Source: an uncultured Carnobacteriaceae bacterium
GTDB taxonomy: Bacteria > Bacillota > Bacilli > Lactobacillales > Aerococcaceae
Direction: 5' to 3'
Assembly: GCA_938039195.1 (NCBI GenBank)
Contig: CALHVK010000122.1
Span: forward strand, 1 to 54,197
DNA length: 54,197 nt
A program made the position numbers and the translations under genes. Below, piece after piece: positions 41,088 to 50,622 of the stretch; position 1 is the first letter of the stretch; the number at the start of each line of letters is the position of its first letter. The notes under the pieces were generated by a model. That model was given only the letters and a program-made list of their open reading frames with translations. It was not told where the DNA came from and did not search any database.

Positions 41088-41483
41088 ATGAGAAAACAAC
41101 CGTGGTCGAACGAAAATAAGACTGAACGGATAAATTTTACGATTGAGCCCTCTTTGAAAGAAGCTTTTTTGAAGATTATCTCAACAGACGTATCAACTTA
41201 TTTCCGGTCGGTCATCGAAAATGAAGTCGAAAGTCATCAGAAAAAAGTTGAAAACTGGCCCGACGCAATTAAAACATTATTGCATGGACAGTTTAAGGCG
41301 TTCTCCGAGCAAGTCTTCGGAACGTTTAATTACCGAGGACGGAACTATCCATATAAAATATTGGATGTCATGTCAGTCGAAGAAGGCCAACCACTTGAAG
41401 TCATTGACTACGAGGATGGGTTGGTATATGTAAAAGTGATTGAGGAAATCAATCCAGAAAAATTAGTATATGTAACTATTTAG
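41088..41483 (+). CDS. Hypothetical protein with ribbon-helix-helix-like N-terminus
   Basis: A 131-residue protein. Residues about 12-48 (ERINFTIEPSLKEAFLKIIST, then DVSTYFRSVIENEVE) resemble a ribbon-helix-helix strand plus two helices; the rest (NYRGRNYPYKILDVMSVEEG, DYEDGLVYVKVIEEI) is beta-rich. I do not recognise a family, so DNA binding is only a suggestion. AAAGGAG favours the ATG at 41088 over that at 41082. It is 17 bases before the SPFH gene and likely cotranscribed. Confidence 0.75.
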   Translation: MRKQPWSNENKTERINFTIEPSLKEAFLKIISTDVSTYFRSVIENEVESHQKKVENWPDAIKTLLHGQFKAFSEQVFGTFNYRGRNYPYKILDVMSVEEGQPLEVIDYEDGLVYVKVIEEINPEKLVYVTI

Positions 41484-41500
41484 AAAGAAGGAAATTTAAA

Positions 41501-42394
41501 ATGCCAGTAACAATCTTAATTATCGCCGTAGTATTAATCTTATTAATCATCGCGTTCAAATCAATTCGTATCGTTCAACAAGGACACAAAGCTGCTGTTC
41601 AATCATTCGGACGTTATGTTGGAGAATTAGGACCAGGATTACACTTTGTAACACCAATCATTCGTAATATTGCTTACGTTGTGGATATGCGTCAACGTTC
41701 ATTAGACTTAGATCCTCAAGAAATCATCACAAAAGACAACGTTAATTTAACAATTGACGCTTCAGCTAAATATCACGTAGATAATCTTGAAGAATACTTA
41801 TATGGAAACACAAACCCAGAAGGATTATTACTTTTAGATATCCAAAACGAATTACGTGACATTATCGGTACAATGACAATGGCTGAAATCCTTGGTGGTA
41901 CTAACAAAATCAACACTGATTTAAACCAACGTGTATTCGGTAAAACAGACTCTTACGGGGTTACAATCGACCGTGTAAACATCGGTGAAGTAATTCCTCC
42001 ACAAAGCATCGTTGAAGCGATGAACAAACAAATCACTGCTGACCGTGAACGTGATGCTGCGTTAATCGCTGCTGACGCTCGTCAAAAAACAGTTGAAATG
42101 GATACAAGAACTCAAAACAACAAATTATTAGCAGATGCTCGTGCACATGCTGAAAAAATCGCCATTGACACTCAAGCAACTGTTGCTCAATTAACAGCCA
42201 TCAACAACGCATTAAACGAATCTAACTTAAATGCGGCTGCATTAGAATACTTAGCAATCGACGCTAAAAAAGCTCTTGCTGAAGGTCCAAACAATACAGT
42301 TGTATTAATGGATGGACAAAACAATGCAAAAATTGCTGAAAATATTGCTTCATTAGCATCAGGACGTAAAGTTTGGGACGAAGCAGGTAAATAA
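41501..42394 (+). CDS. SPFH/Band 7 domain membrane protein
   Basis: A 297-residue stomatin/prohibitin-type protein with one N-terminal transmembrane helix (residues 3-20) and an SPFH domain (about 22-200, VQQGHKAAVQSFGRYVGELGPGLHF, VDMRQRSLDLDPQEI), then an alanine-rich helix. Such proteins form membrane scaffolds; QmcA/HflK-like relatives attend proteases. No NfeD partner or FtsH is adjacent. Codon use is uniform, suggesting high expression. AAGGAAAT precedes the ATG, and the next gene starts three bases after the stop. Confidence 0.92.
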   Translation: MPVTILIIAVVLILLIIAFKSIRIVQQGHKAAVQSFGRYVGELGPGLHFVTPIIRNIAYVVDMRQRSLDLDPQEIITKDNVNLTIDASAKYHVDNLEEYLYGNTNPEGLLLLDIQNELRDIIGTMTMAEILGGTNKINTDLNQRVFGKTDSYGVTIDRVNIGEVIPPQSIVEAMNKQITADRERDAALIAADARQKTVEMDTRTQNNKLLADARAHAEKIAIDTQATVAQLTAINNALNESNLNAAALEYLAIDAKKALAEGPNNTVVLMDGQNNAKIAENIASLASGRKVWDEAGK

Positions 42395-42396
42395 TC

Positions 42397-43488
42397 ATGA
42401 AACAACAAGCTAACAAATCTTTCTTTGGGTTGAAATGGCTTGCGGTACTGATTGCCACATTATTCTTGTTTGTAGGAACCTTTGCACATGTTTCAACAGT
42501 CAATGCTGAAACAGAACTAAAAAACGTATCCAATATGACGATACAAGGTGGCTATGAACAAAAAATCGACTTTAAGGATGGGGAAGATTATAATGCAACA
42601 GTGACGGTTAAGTTGAGTTATAACAAACCTCAATATTCTGAGGTTAAAGTTCCCGTTCAAATTAAAAACCTTCCAACAGGGAAGGGCGGTATTCGACTTT
42701 TTGTATATCGGGATAAAGATGACAGCCTCGTACTTGTAGCATTTGTAGAGACTGCTGTAGACCATAATGTGATCAATTATCAACAAATTGATATTGAAGA
42801 TGGAAAAGTCACAAAAGCCTTGCAATATACAGCTACTGAAGAAGATCGAAAAGCATTTGTAGAAGACTTATCAAAGGCAAGTAAACAAGAGGAAGAGAAA
42901 GCTACTACTGCTGAAAAAGGTGCAAACTCAAACCAAAAGAGTTCAAATACCAATAGTTCGAACGCGAAACCTTCTACAGACAAAGATATCTTTGATCAAA
43001 TTGATAACTTCTTTGATCAACTAGATACAGACAAAATTGCTGAAGGAATCGGTAAAGGCGGATTTTATATCATCCTTATCATCGCTGTTTTCTTCGCGAT
43101 TAGAGGAAAACAAAAGAAGGCTCGTAAGAATACTCGTAGAGCTAGAACTGGAAATACGCGTTCCGCTCAAAGAACTGGGGCAAATGCTACTGCACAGAGA
43201 GCAAAAGGCACAGCTACTCCAGTAGTTGCTACAGAAGCCGTACCACAACGTGTATATCGTCCGCGAAATAACGTTTCAAATCCAAAAATTCGCTCACAAG
43301 CGAAAAAACAAGCGTTGCAATCAACATCAAGTCGTTCAAGTGCTTCAAGAGAAACCTATGTAGGAACTCCTGCAGCATCAAGAACAGTAATGTATAAAAC
43401 CTCTCGAAAAGATAAATCACATACATTACCACGAGTACTTTCAAGTAGAACATTACCTCGTGTGTTGAAAACACCACGCTTAAAATAA
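42397..43488 (+). CDS. Hypothetical two-helix membrane protein with long basic tail
   Basis: A 363-residue protein. Residues 1-37 look like a signal peptide (hydrophobic 14-33, VNA before E38). Residues 38-215 are outside: a beta-rich segment then an acidic/serine-asparagine-rich linker. A second hydrophobic helix spans about 222-236. The remaining 127 residues are strongly basic (Arg/Lys/Ser/Thr-rich), end in two TLPRVL repeats, and would face the cytoplasm. I recognise no family. Tight linkage to the SPFH gene suggests the two work together. Confidence 0.78.
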   Translation: MKQQANKSFFGLKWLAVLIATLFLFVGTFAHVSTVNAETELKNVSNMTIQGGYEQKIDFKDGEDYNATVTVKLSYNKPQYSEVKVPVQIKNLPTGKGGIRLFVYRDKDDSLVLVAFVETAVDHNVINYQQIDIEDGKVTKALQYTATEEDRKAFVEDLSKASKQEEEKATTAEKGANSNQKSSNTNSSNAKPSTDKDIFDQIDNFFDQLDTDKIAEGIGKGGFYIILIIAVFFAIRGKQKKARKNTRRARTGNTRSAQRTGANATAQRAKGTATPVVATEAVPQRVYRPRNNVSNPKIRSQAKKQALQSTSSRSSASRETYVGTPAASRTVMYKTSRKDKSHTLPRVLSSRTLPRVLKTPRLK

Positions 43489-43497
43489 AACAAGTTG

Positions 43498-43533
43498 AAC
43501 ACCTAAATTCCATGTGAGTTTAGGTGTTTTTTT
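43498..43533 (+). terminator. Terminator of the SPFH cluster
   Basis: AACACCTAAA and TTTAGGTGTT pair, followed by T residues. Confidence 0.9.
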
Positions 43534-43605
43534 GTTTGCTCTATACTCAAGCATTTGCACAAGTAGAGCTATCGGAGTATGCTAGGTGAGAAGGGTGGAA
43601 TGAAC

Positions 43606-44199
43606 ATGACAAAATTAGAACAGTTAATCGAAAAAATCGAAGCAGATCCACAAAATGCCGAGTACACAAAAGAAGGAATTGTCCCTTTATTTTCAGCACC
43701 AAAAAAAGCGAAGATTTTGATTGTAGGGCAAGCTCCTGGCATTAAAGCACAAGAAAGTCGCTTGTTTTGGAATGACCAAAGCGGTGACAATCTAAGAAGT
43801 TGGATGGGTGTGGACCGTGATTTCTTCTATCAATCAGATTTATTTGCGGTTGTTCCGATGGATTATTATTATCCGGGGAAAGGCAAATCAGGAGACCTTC
43901 CACCGCGCAAAGGTTTTGCCCAAAAGTGGCACGAAGCTACCTTAGCCTTAATGCCGGATATTGAACTGATTATATTAGTTGGAAAATACGCGCAAGACTA
44001 TTATTTAAAAGATACCAAGAAGAAAAATTTAACGGAAACAGTCAGAGCCTATAAAGAGTACTTACCAAAGATGTTTCCACTTGTACATCCATCGCCCTTA
44101 AACCGCAGATGGATGGCGAAAAATCCGTGGTTTGAAAAAGAAGTCTTACCAGAATTTCAAAAGAGAGTACAAGAAGTGATTAAAGGAGCTAAGAAATGA
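43606..44199 (+). CDS. Uracil-DNA glycosylase superfamily protein
   Basis: A 197-residue protein of the UDG fold, which removes uracil or related bases from DNA. ILIVGQAPGIKAQES near residue 45 is the nucleotide-binding start and VHPSPLNRRW near residue 165 the DNA-binding loop. It belongs to the small uncharacterised branch common in Bacillota rather than canonical Ung, so activity is uncertain. AAGGGTGG favours the ATG at 43606 over 43600 or 43579. It overlaps pip by four bases (ATGA). Confidence 0.87.
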   Translation: MTKLEQLIEKIEADPQNAEYTKEGIVPLFSAPKKAKILIVGQAPGIKAQESRLFWNDQSGDNLRSWMGVDRDFFYQSDLFAVVPMDYYYPGKGKSGDLPPRKGFAQKWHEATLALMPDIELIILVGKYAQDYYLKDTKKKNLTETVRAYKEYLPKMFPLVHPSPLNRRWMAKNPWFEKEVLPEFQKRVQEVIKGAKK

Positions 44200-45152
44200 G
44201 AACGGAATTATATCCAGAAATCGAAATCTACAAAGAACATAGAATTCCAGTGAGCACCTTGCATACGATTTATGTGGAAGAGTCAGGAAACCCATTCGGA
44301 CATCCAGTTATTGTGTTACATGGGGGACCAGGAGGGGCATCCTCTCCTGTGAATCGTCAGTTTTTTGATCCAGAGTTTTATCGCATCATCCAATTCGACC
44401 AACGTGGATGTGGGAAAAGCACACCATTTGCATCTTTAGAAGAAAATACGACGCATGATTTAGTGGCCGATATGGAGAAAATTCGGACAGCACTAGGAAT
44501 TGAAAAGTGGCTTGTCTTTGGCGGTAGCTGGGGAACAACGCTGGCCCTCCATTACACAATTGCACACCGTGAACGAGTGGTTGGATTAATGCTTCGTGGC
44601 ATCTTCCTTGGCCGTCAAAGTGATGTCGATTGGCTATATCAAGATGGGGCGTCTCATTTTTATCCAGAGAACTTCGAGAAGTTTAAAGCGCCGATTCCTG
44701 TTGAAGAACAAGGAGAACTCGTAAACGCGTACTACAAGCGTTTAACGTCAGAGGATGAATCGATTTGTCTAGAGGCAGCGCGTGCGTGGGCAGAGTGGGA
44801 ACATGGTCTCGTGAAGTTAATTCCTTATGACCCGATTGTTTGGGATGAAGCAGGCATACGAGGGGCGCTGACGATTGCGCGAATGGAATGCCATTTCTTC
44901 TATCATCATTGCTTTGTGGAAGATGATAATTACATCTTGAATCGTGCAGAGGCTTTCAAGGGAATTCCAATGCATATCGTTCATGGTCGTTATGATGTGG
45001 ACTGCTTACCAAGTGCAGCATTTGAATTGGCAAAAGCGATAGATGGAGCAGAATTGATTTTTGCCCAAGCAGCAGGGCATACGGCGATGGAACCTTCTAC
45101 AATAGAAGCATTAGTTGGCTTTAGTGAAAAATGCAAACTCTATTTTAACTAA
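44196..45152 (+). CDS. pip: Proline iminopeptidase
   Basis: A 318-residue alpha/beta hydrolase that removes N-terminal proline from peptides. The oxyanion hole HGGPGG is near residue 46, the nucleophile elbow is GGSWGTT near residue 110, and the histidine lies in AGHTAME near the C-terminus with an aspartate in HGRYDVDC. RGCGKSTPFA is typical of the family. It works downstream of peptide uptake, as does pepQ. The ATG overlaps the previous stop. Confidence 0.95.
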   Translation: MRTELYPEIEIYKEHRIPVSTLHTIYVEESGNPFGHPVIVLHGGPGGASSPVNRQFFDPEFYRIIQFDQRGCGKSTPFASLEENTTHDLVADMEKIRTALGIEKWLVFGGSWGTTLALHYTIAHRERVVGLMLRGIFLGRQSDVDWLYQDGASHFYPENFEKFKAPIPVEEQGELVNAYYKRLTSEDESICLEAARAWAEWEHGLVKLIPYDPIVWDEAGIRGALTIARMECHFFYHHCFVEDDNYILNRAEAFKGIPMHIVHGRYDVDCLPSAAFELAKAIDGAELIFAQAAGHTAMEPSTIEALVGFSEKCKLYFN

Positions 45153-45158
45153 AAAGAA

Positions 45159-45191
45159 AGGCTCGTAGAATGACTCTACGGGCCTATTTTT
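45159..45191 (+). terminator. Terminator of pip
   Basis: AGGCTCGTAGA and TCTACGGGCCT pair around a 5-base loop, then ATTTTT. Confidence 0.85.
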
Positions 45192-45195
45192 ATGT

Positions 45196-45651
45196 TTAGA
45201 TTTTTTCAAGAAGCATTGCAGCAATGCGTTCCACATCACGGTTACTTCCGCGTAATTCAAATTCATCGAGCACCGGGAATCCAAAACGTTCAGAATATTG
45301 ACGGGCAGTGAGGCAGAATTGCTTATTAAAGTTACGATTTCCGCTACCAATCACACCAAAGCAATGGGCGTAATTATGTTCATAGGCTAAGAAATCACCT
45401 AGTGGATTCGTTAAGACTTCAACATCACCGTTATCCACGCCATTTCCACCTTCTAAGTAAGTTGGAAGAAAAGCAACGAATGGTTTGCCTACTTTGAAGT
45501 AGTCTTCTTTGCCTTTAACAAGGTCTTTCACATTCGTCAGTGTCACTTTTAAAGAGGGCTCCATAAAGCGTAAATGATCTCTTAAACGTGTGACAAAGTT
45601 ATGTGTATTTCCTGTTAAGCTAATATAAATAATTGGTAATTCTTTCGACAT
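45196..45651 (-). CDS. nrdI: Ribonucleotide reductase accessory flavodoxin NrdI
   Basis: A 151-residue flavodoxin-like protein that supplies the oxidant for assembling the manganese-tyrosyl radical of class Ib ribonucleotide reductase. FMN-loop elements YISLTGNTHNFV and GVIGSGNRNFN are visible. CAAGGAGG precedes the ATG. Unlike most relatives it is not beside nrdE, nrdF or nrdH in this window. Confidence 0.93.
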   Translation of the reverse strand: MSKELPIIYISLTGNTHNFVTRLRDHLRFMEPSLKVTLTNVKDLVKGKEDYFKVGKPFVAFLPTYLEGGNGVDNGDVEVLTNPLGDFLAYEHNYAHCFGVIGSGNRNFNKQFCLTARQYSERFGFPVLDEFELRGSNRDVERIAAMLLEKI

Positions 45652-45789
45652 TGGAAGACCTCCTTGGAAGACTTTTATTGTCTATAAGTATACCGTACTT
45701 TCGCGAATCCTTCTAGAGGGTGTTTTTAAACTTTTAAAAATTGTGAAAATCAGCTATAATACTTGAGAATAAACACGAAGGAGATACTC

Positions 45790-47364
45790 ATGTCACACTT
45801 AAAAGAAGAAGTACAATCTCGCAAGACCTTTGCGATTATTTCCCACCCGGATGCTGGGAAAACAACAATTACAGAACAATTACTCTTATACGGGGGAGCG
45901 ATTCGTCAAGCCGGTACCGTAAAAGGGAAGAAAACAGGGAAGTTTGCAAAATCTGACTGGATGGAAATCGAAAAGCAACGTGGGATTTCTGTAACGAGTT
46001 CAGTAATGCAAGTGGAATACGATGGAAACCATATTAATATCGTGGACACACCAGGGCACGAGGACTTCTCAGAAGATACGTATCGTACATTAATGGCCGT
46101 GGATAGTGCCGTGATGGTGATCGACAGTGCCAAAGGGATTGAGCCGCAAACGAAGAAATTATTCGAAGTTTGTAGTATGCGTGGCATCCCAATCTTTACG
46201 TTTATTAACAAATTAGACCGTGATGGACGTGAACCATTAGAATTAATCGCGGAATTAGAAGAAGTATTAGGCATTGACGCTTATCCAATGAACTGGCCAA
46301 TGGGGATGGGAAAAACATTCCTTGGTTTATATGATATTTACAATAAACGTGTAGAATTGATGCATCCAGAAGAAAATGAAGATAATGATTTCTTACCATT
46401 GAATGAAGATGGCGAAGTGGACGGCGATTATGCGTTTAAACAATCAACGCTCTATAGCCAAGCCATTGAAGATGCACAACTTTTACTAGAAGCAGGAAAT
46501 GCTTTTGACGAAGAAAAGATTGCAGCGGGTAAATTAACGCCTGTATTCTTCGGTTCAGCTTTAACAGGATTTGGGGTTCAAACGTTCTTAGACGCGTTCG
46601 TGGACTTTGCACCAAGCCCATCTGCCAAGAAAACTGAATCAGGGGAACTTGTAGATCCACTTCAAGAACAATTCACAGGATTCATTTTCAAGATTCAAGC
46701 AAATATGAACCCAGCGCACCGCGACCGTATCGCGTTTGTACGTATCTGTTCAGGGGAATTCGTTCCAGGGATGGATATTACCGTGAACCGTTCGCAAAAG
46801 AAAATGAAATTATCACATACAACGCAATTTATGGCGGATAGCCGTGAAACAGTGAAAGCTGCCGTTGCAGGGGATATTATCGGACTTTACGATACAGGGA
46901 ACTTCCAAATCGGAGATACGATTTACTCAGGGAAAACTGCTGTGCAGTTCGAACCACTTCCACAATTTACGCCAGAACTCTTTAATAAAGTTTCTGCGAA
47001 AAACGTGATGAAGCAAAAATCATTCCATAAAGGAATTGAGCAGTTAGTACAAGAAGGAGCTATCCAATTGTACAAGACCTACCATACAGGAGAATATATC
47101 CTAGGTGCTGTTGGTCAACTGCAATTCGAAGTGTTCCAATACCGTTTGTTAAATGAATACAATGCCGAAGTAGTCATGACTCCAATCGGAAGTAAGATTG
47201 CCAGATGGATTGACGAAGAACAACTGGATCCAAATATGTCATCGAGCCGTAACTTATTATGTCGCGACCGATTTGACCAACCAGTCTTCTTATTCGAAAA
47301 TCAATTTGCTTTAAACTGGTTCAAAGATAAACATCCAGATGTAGAATTGAAAGCATTATTCTAA
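45790..47364 (+). CDS. prfC: Peptide chain release factor 3
   Basis: A 524-residue translational GTPase that recycles RF1/RF2. G1 SHPDAGKTT, G2/G3 around RGISVTSS and DTPGHEDF, and G4 NKLDRD are present, followed by domains II and III of normal length. GAAGGAGATAC supports the ATG at 45790; an upstream start at 45763 has no site. It is monocistronic and convergent with the DegV gene. Confidence 0.97.
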   Translation: MSHLKEEVQSRKTFAIISHPDAGKTTITEQLLLYGGAIRQAGTVKGKKTGKFAKSDWMEIEKQRGISVTSSVMQVEYDGNHINIVDTPGHEDFSEDTYRTLMAVDSAVMVIDSAKGIEPQTKKLFEVCSMRGIPIFTFINKLDRDGREPLELIAELEEVLGIDAYPMNWPMGMGKTFLGLYDIYNKRVELMHPEENEDNDFLPLNEDGEVDGDYAFKQSTLYSQAIEDAQLLLEAGNAFDEEKIAAGKLTPVFFGSALTGFGVQTFLDAFVDFAPSPSAKKTESGELVDPLQEQFTGFIFKIQANMNPAHRDRIAFVRICSGEFVPGMDITVNRSQKKMKLSHTTQFMADSRETVKAAVAGDIIGLYDTGNFQIGDTIYSGKTAVQFEPLPQFTPELFNKVSAKNVMKQKSFHKGIEQLVQEGAIQLYKTYHTGEYILGAVGQLQFEVFQYRLLNEYNAEVVMTPIGSKIARWIDEEQLDPNMSSSRNLLCRDRFDQPVFLFENQFALNWFKDKHPDVELKALF

Positions 47365-47376
47365 TCAAAATAAATA

Positions 47377-47412
47377 AAAGCCTCTCTAATCTAAGTGATT
47401 AGAGAGGCTTTT
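47377..47412. terminator. Bidirectional terminator between prfC and the DegV gene
   Basis: AAAAGCCTCTCTAATC and GATTAGAGAGGCTTTT pair around TAAG. Confidence 0.92.
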
Positions 47413-47426
47413 CGTATGTTCAACGG

Positions 47427-48269
47427 TTAAGCTTCGTATCCCATTAAGATTCCGCCTTGTTCTGCATAATAGCTGCAGACACCGCTTGTATGAATGCTTG
47501 AAACATCCGCATCTGGGAATTCACTATGAACAGCTGCCTGAATTAAGCCGCAGATTTCTGGATTACTGCAATGGCTAATAACCACGCGGCCACCTTTGTA
47601 GCCATTCTTCTTCATCTCAGCCCAAATTGCTTGAACAGCTTTCTTTTGACCTTTTGCTTTGTGAAGAAGGTTTAAGGTTCCTTCTGGAGATGCGTTACCG
47701 ACTAAGCGGATATTGAGCATTCCAATTACGGCACCGACTAATTTGTTTAAACGACCATTTTTCACTAAGTTATCAACACGAGCAAGGGCAAATAATAATT
47801 TTGTGCTTGCTAAATAGTCTTTTAAGGCTGCTACGACTTCTTCGTAAGAAAGGCCTTGTGCGATGAGTTCGTTGGCTTTTTGTACGAAAAGAACCATCTC
47901 ACCACTAGCTGAAAGGCTATCGAAGACTTCGATATTTGTTTCAGGGGCTTCTTCTAAAAGCATATTTTTTGCTAATTGCGCACTATTTTGGCTGCCTGAT
48001 AGGCCACCTGTAATCGTAATAGCGATGACATTTTCTGCGCCTTTATAGGCTTCAAGGAATGCATCTGGGCTAGGGCAGGCTGAAGCTGTCTTATCTTTTG
48101 TTTGATACATTTCAATCATCATACTATCGATGTCTAAAGAAGCATCATCTGTATAGTGTTTGTCACCTACTTGAACAGTAAGTGGTACGTTAATATATTC
48201 TGTGTCTGGGGCAAGATTCTCGATTTCGCGTAAATCACAACCTGAATCTGCAACAATTTTCCATTTCAT
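47427..48269 (-). CDS. DegV family fatty-acid-binding protein
   Basis: A 280-residue DegV protein. Members that act as FakB present fatty acids to the kinase FakA for phospholipid synthesis. VADSGCDL at the N-terminus, ITITGGLSGSQNSA near residue 92 and SPEGTLNLLHKAKG are typical. No fakA is in view, so the FakB role is inferred from the family. GAGGAG precedes the ATG. Confidence 0.92.
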   Translation of the reverse strand: MKWKIVADSGCDLREIENLAPDTEYINVPLTVQVGDKHYTDDASLDIDSMMIEMYQTKDKTASACPSPDAFLEAYKGAENVIAITITGGLSGSQNSAQLAKNMLLEEAPETNIEVFDSLSASGEMVLFVQKANELIAQGLSYEEVVAALKDYLASTKLLFALARVDNLVKNGRLNKLVGAVIGMLNIRLVGNASPEGTLNLLHKAKGQKKAVQAIWAEMKKNGYKGGRVVISHCSNPEICGLIQAAVHSEFPDADVSSIHTSGVCSYYAEQGGILMGYEA

Positions 48270-48428
48270 AAAGTTTTCTCCTCTTGGTAATTAATCTATT
48301 CTACTGTAATATACTTTGATGTTCAAAATAAGTCAAATAATCTACTGCAAAGCTATAATTTTAGTAGCATTTTAGCGCTTTCTGTACTATTGTAGAAGAG
48401 TAGAAATAAAAATAAAAGGAGGAGTTTT

Positions 48429-50006
48429 ATGACTCAAACAATTTCTTTCGGATATGGTTCAAAACCAGCTCAATTTATGGCGAATAAACTAAACCGTCAC
48501 GGTGTCATTGCAGGGGCTACAGGTACAGGTAAAACTGTTACTTTAAAAGTGTTAGCGGAGCAATTAAGTGAAGCAGGAGTTCCTGTATTTCTTTCAGATA
48601 TTAAAGGGGACTTAGCTAGCCTTGCTGAAAAAGGCGAAGTAACTGAGAAAATTGCAGAACGCTTGGCTAAAGTTCATGTAGAAGACTTTGAACCAAGCTC
48701 ATATCCTGTTGCTTTCTGGGATGTCTTTGGGGAAAACGGAATTAACATCCGTACTACAATCTCAGAAATGGGACCAATCTTATTGGCGCAACTATTAGGG
48801 TTAAATGAAACGCAAGAAGGGATTTTAAACATTGCGTTTAAAGTAGCCGATGACCAAGGATTATTATTAATCGACATTAAAGACTTACGTGCAATGTTAA
48901 ATTACGTTGGCGCACACGCTGGGGAATTACGTAACTTATACGGAAATATTGCACAACAATCTATCGGTTCTATTTTACGTAGCTTACTCGTATTAGAACA
49001 ACAAGGTGGAGATAAATTCTTCGGTGAACCCGCTTTTGAAATCAATGATTTATTCAAAGTGGACCCAAGTGGCCGTGGAGTCATCAACATTTTAGCGTCT
49101 GAAAAATTATTCCAAACACCAAAATTATATGCAACATTCTTACTATGGTTCTTATCAGAATTATACGAAAACTTACCAGAAGTTGGGGACTTAGATAAAC
49201 CAAAATTAGTCTTCTTCTTCGATGAAGCGCACGTATTATTCAGTCAAAGCAATGCTGCAGTTCAAGAGAAAATCGAATTAATCGTTCGTTTAATCCGTTC
49301 TAAAGGAATTAGTATTTTCTTTGTAACACAAAACCCAACAGATATTCCAAATGCCATCGCGAGCCAATTAGGGAACCGCGTGCAACATGGATTACGTGCG
49401 TTCACTCCTGCTGAACAAAAGAACGTAAAAGCAGTAGCAGAAACTTTCCGTCAAGAAGATGGACAAGACTTAGTAACAGTCATTACAAACCTTAAAGTAG
49501 GGGATGCAGTTGTTTCAACGCTGCAAGAAGACGGTTCTCCAAGCTTTGCAGAAGTGGTTTCGATTTACCCTCCTAAGAGTAAATTAGAAGCAGGCGACCC
49601 GCTTGTTCGTCAACAATTAATCAATCAATCAGCATTCTATGATAAATATGCAGAAATGTTTGACCGTGAATCAGCTCATGAACAACTATTAGCTCTAGAA
49701 GAACAATTCAAACAAGAGCAAGAAGCAGAAGTAGCTCAAAAAGAAGCTGAAAAACAAGCTGAATTAGAGCGTAAAGAAGCTGAGAAACAAGAAGCTCTTG
49801 CACAAAAAGAAGCTGAAAGACAAGCGAAATTAGAAGAAAAAGAACGCGAACGTGAACAAAAAGAATTAGAACGTCAAGCACGTCAAGCCGCTACAAAACG
49901 CGGAGATTCAGCAATGGATCGCTTCACTAAGAACGTCATGTCAAGTGTGGGTCGTGAAGTTGGTCGTGTGATTACACGTGGCGTAATGGGCTTATTCAAA
50001 AAATAA
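48429..50006 (+). CDS. HerA-like helicase/ATPase, DUF853 family (YjgR-like)
   Basis: A 525-residue HerA/FtsK-superfamily ATPase. Walker A GATGTGKTVT is near residue 30, Walker B LVFFFDEAH near 264, and FVTQNPTDIPNAIASQLGNRVQHGLRAFTP is characteristic. The last ~110 residues form a highly charged coiled coil of EKQA/ERK units (about 415-495). A role in DNA processing is assumed; no nuclease partner lies beside it. GGAGGAG precedes the ATG. Confidence 0.92.
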   Translation: MTQTISFGYGSKPAQFMANKLNRHGVIAGATGTGKTVTLKVLAEQLSEAGVPVFLSDIKGDLASLAEKGEVTEKIAERLAKVHVEDFEPSSYPVAFWDVFGENGINIRTTISEMGPILLAQLLGLNETQEGILNIAFKVADDQGLLLIDIKDLRAMLNYVGAHAGELRNLYGNIAQQSIGSILRSLLVLEQQGGDKFFGEPAFEINDLFKVDPSGRGVINILASEKLFQTPKLYATFLLWFLSELYENLPEVGDLDKPKLVFFFDEAHVLFSQSNAAVQEKIELIVRLIRSKGISIFFVTQNPTDIPNAIASQLGNRVQHGLRAFTPAEQKNVKAVAETFRQEDGQDLVTVITNLKVGDAVVSTLQEDGSPSFAEVVSIYPPKSKLEAGDPLVRQQLINQSAFYDKYAEMFDRESAHEQLLALEEQFKQEQEAEVAQKEAEKQAELERKEAEKQEALAQKEAERQAKLEEKEREREQKELERQARQAATKRGDSAMDRFTKNVMSSVGREVGRVITRGVMGLFKK

Positions 50007-50021
50007 GAGGAGGCCAAAAGA

Positions 50022-50576
50022 ATGGCAAATGTCGTTGTGTTTTTCGCGCAAGGATTTGAAGAAATTGAAGGCCTTGCAACGGTGGATATTTTAAGAAGAG
50101 CCGGTCATACCGTTCATACAGTAGGACTTGGTAGTGAAGTCATTACAGGGAGTCATCATATTCCGGTAAAAATGGATGATGGTTTAGATACGTTTTACTG
50201 GGCTGATATCGATGCGCTCGTACTACCTGGGGGACTTCCAGGAGCCACTCATTTACGCGATAATGAAACTCTGATTAAGAAACTTAAAGAGTATTCTAAA
50301 AAAGGGAAAATTATCGCAGCCATTTGTGCAGCTCCAATTGTACTCCATCGTGCAGGATTACTTAAGGATAAGAAATATACTTGTTATCCTGGAGTAGAAA
50401 AAGATATCCATCAAGGAAGTTATACAGGACATCTCGTTGAAGTCGATGGAAAACTGATTACTGGATGTGGACCAGCGGCAACCTTTGAATTTGCCTATAG
50501 GATTGCAGAAGCATTAGGCACAGATACAAGTGCTCTTCGTGAAGGAATGCAATATAACAAACTCTTAAATTCATAA
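50022..50576 (+). CDS. DJ-1/PfpI family protein
   Basis: A 184-residue DJ-1/ThiJ/PfpI protein. The reactive cysteine is in AAICAAPIVL near residue 106 and the conserved glutamate in FEEIEGLAT near residue 16. Members act as deglycases, glyoxalases or chaperones; the exact activity is debated. It starts 15 bases after the HerA-like gene, with AGAGGAGG, so the two may share a transcript. Confidence 0.92.
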   Translation: MANVVVFFAQGFEEIEGLATVDILRRAGHTVHTVGLGSEVITGSHHIPVKMDDGLDTFYWADIDALVLPGGLPGATHLRDNETLIKKLKEYSKKGKIIAAICAAPIVLHRAGLLKDKKYTCYPGVEKDIHQGSYTGHLVEVDGKLITGCGPAATFEFAYRIAEALGTDTSALREGMQYNKLLNS

Positions 50577-50585
50577 ACAAAAATG

Positions 50586-50622
50586 AGAAGACTTGTTCCA
50601 AAAGAGGAGCAGGTCTTCTTTT
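50586..50622 (+). terminator. Terminator of the DJ-1 gene
   Basis: AGAAGACTTGTTCC and GGAGCAGGTCTTCT pair, then TTT. Confidence 0.85.

Noticed and set aside
48370..48386. cre-like site upstream of the HerA-like gene
   Set aside because: The core AAAGCGCT is good, but three consensus positions fail and the neighbouring genes give no carbon-control context.
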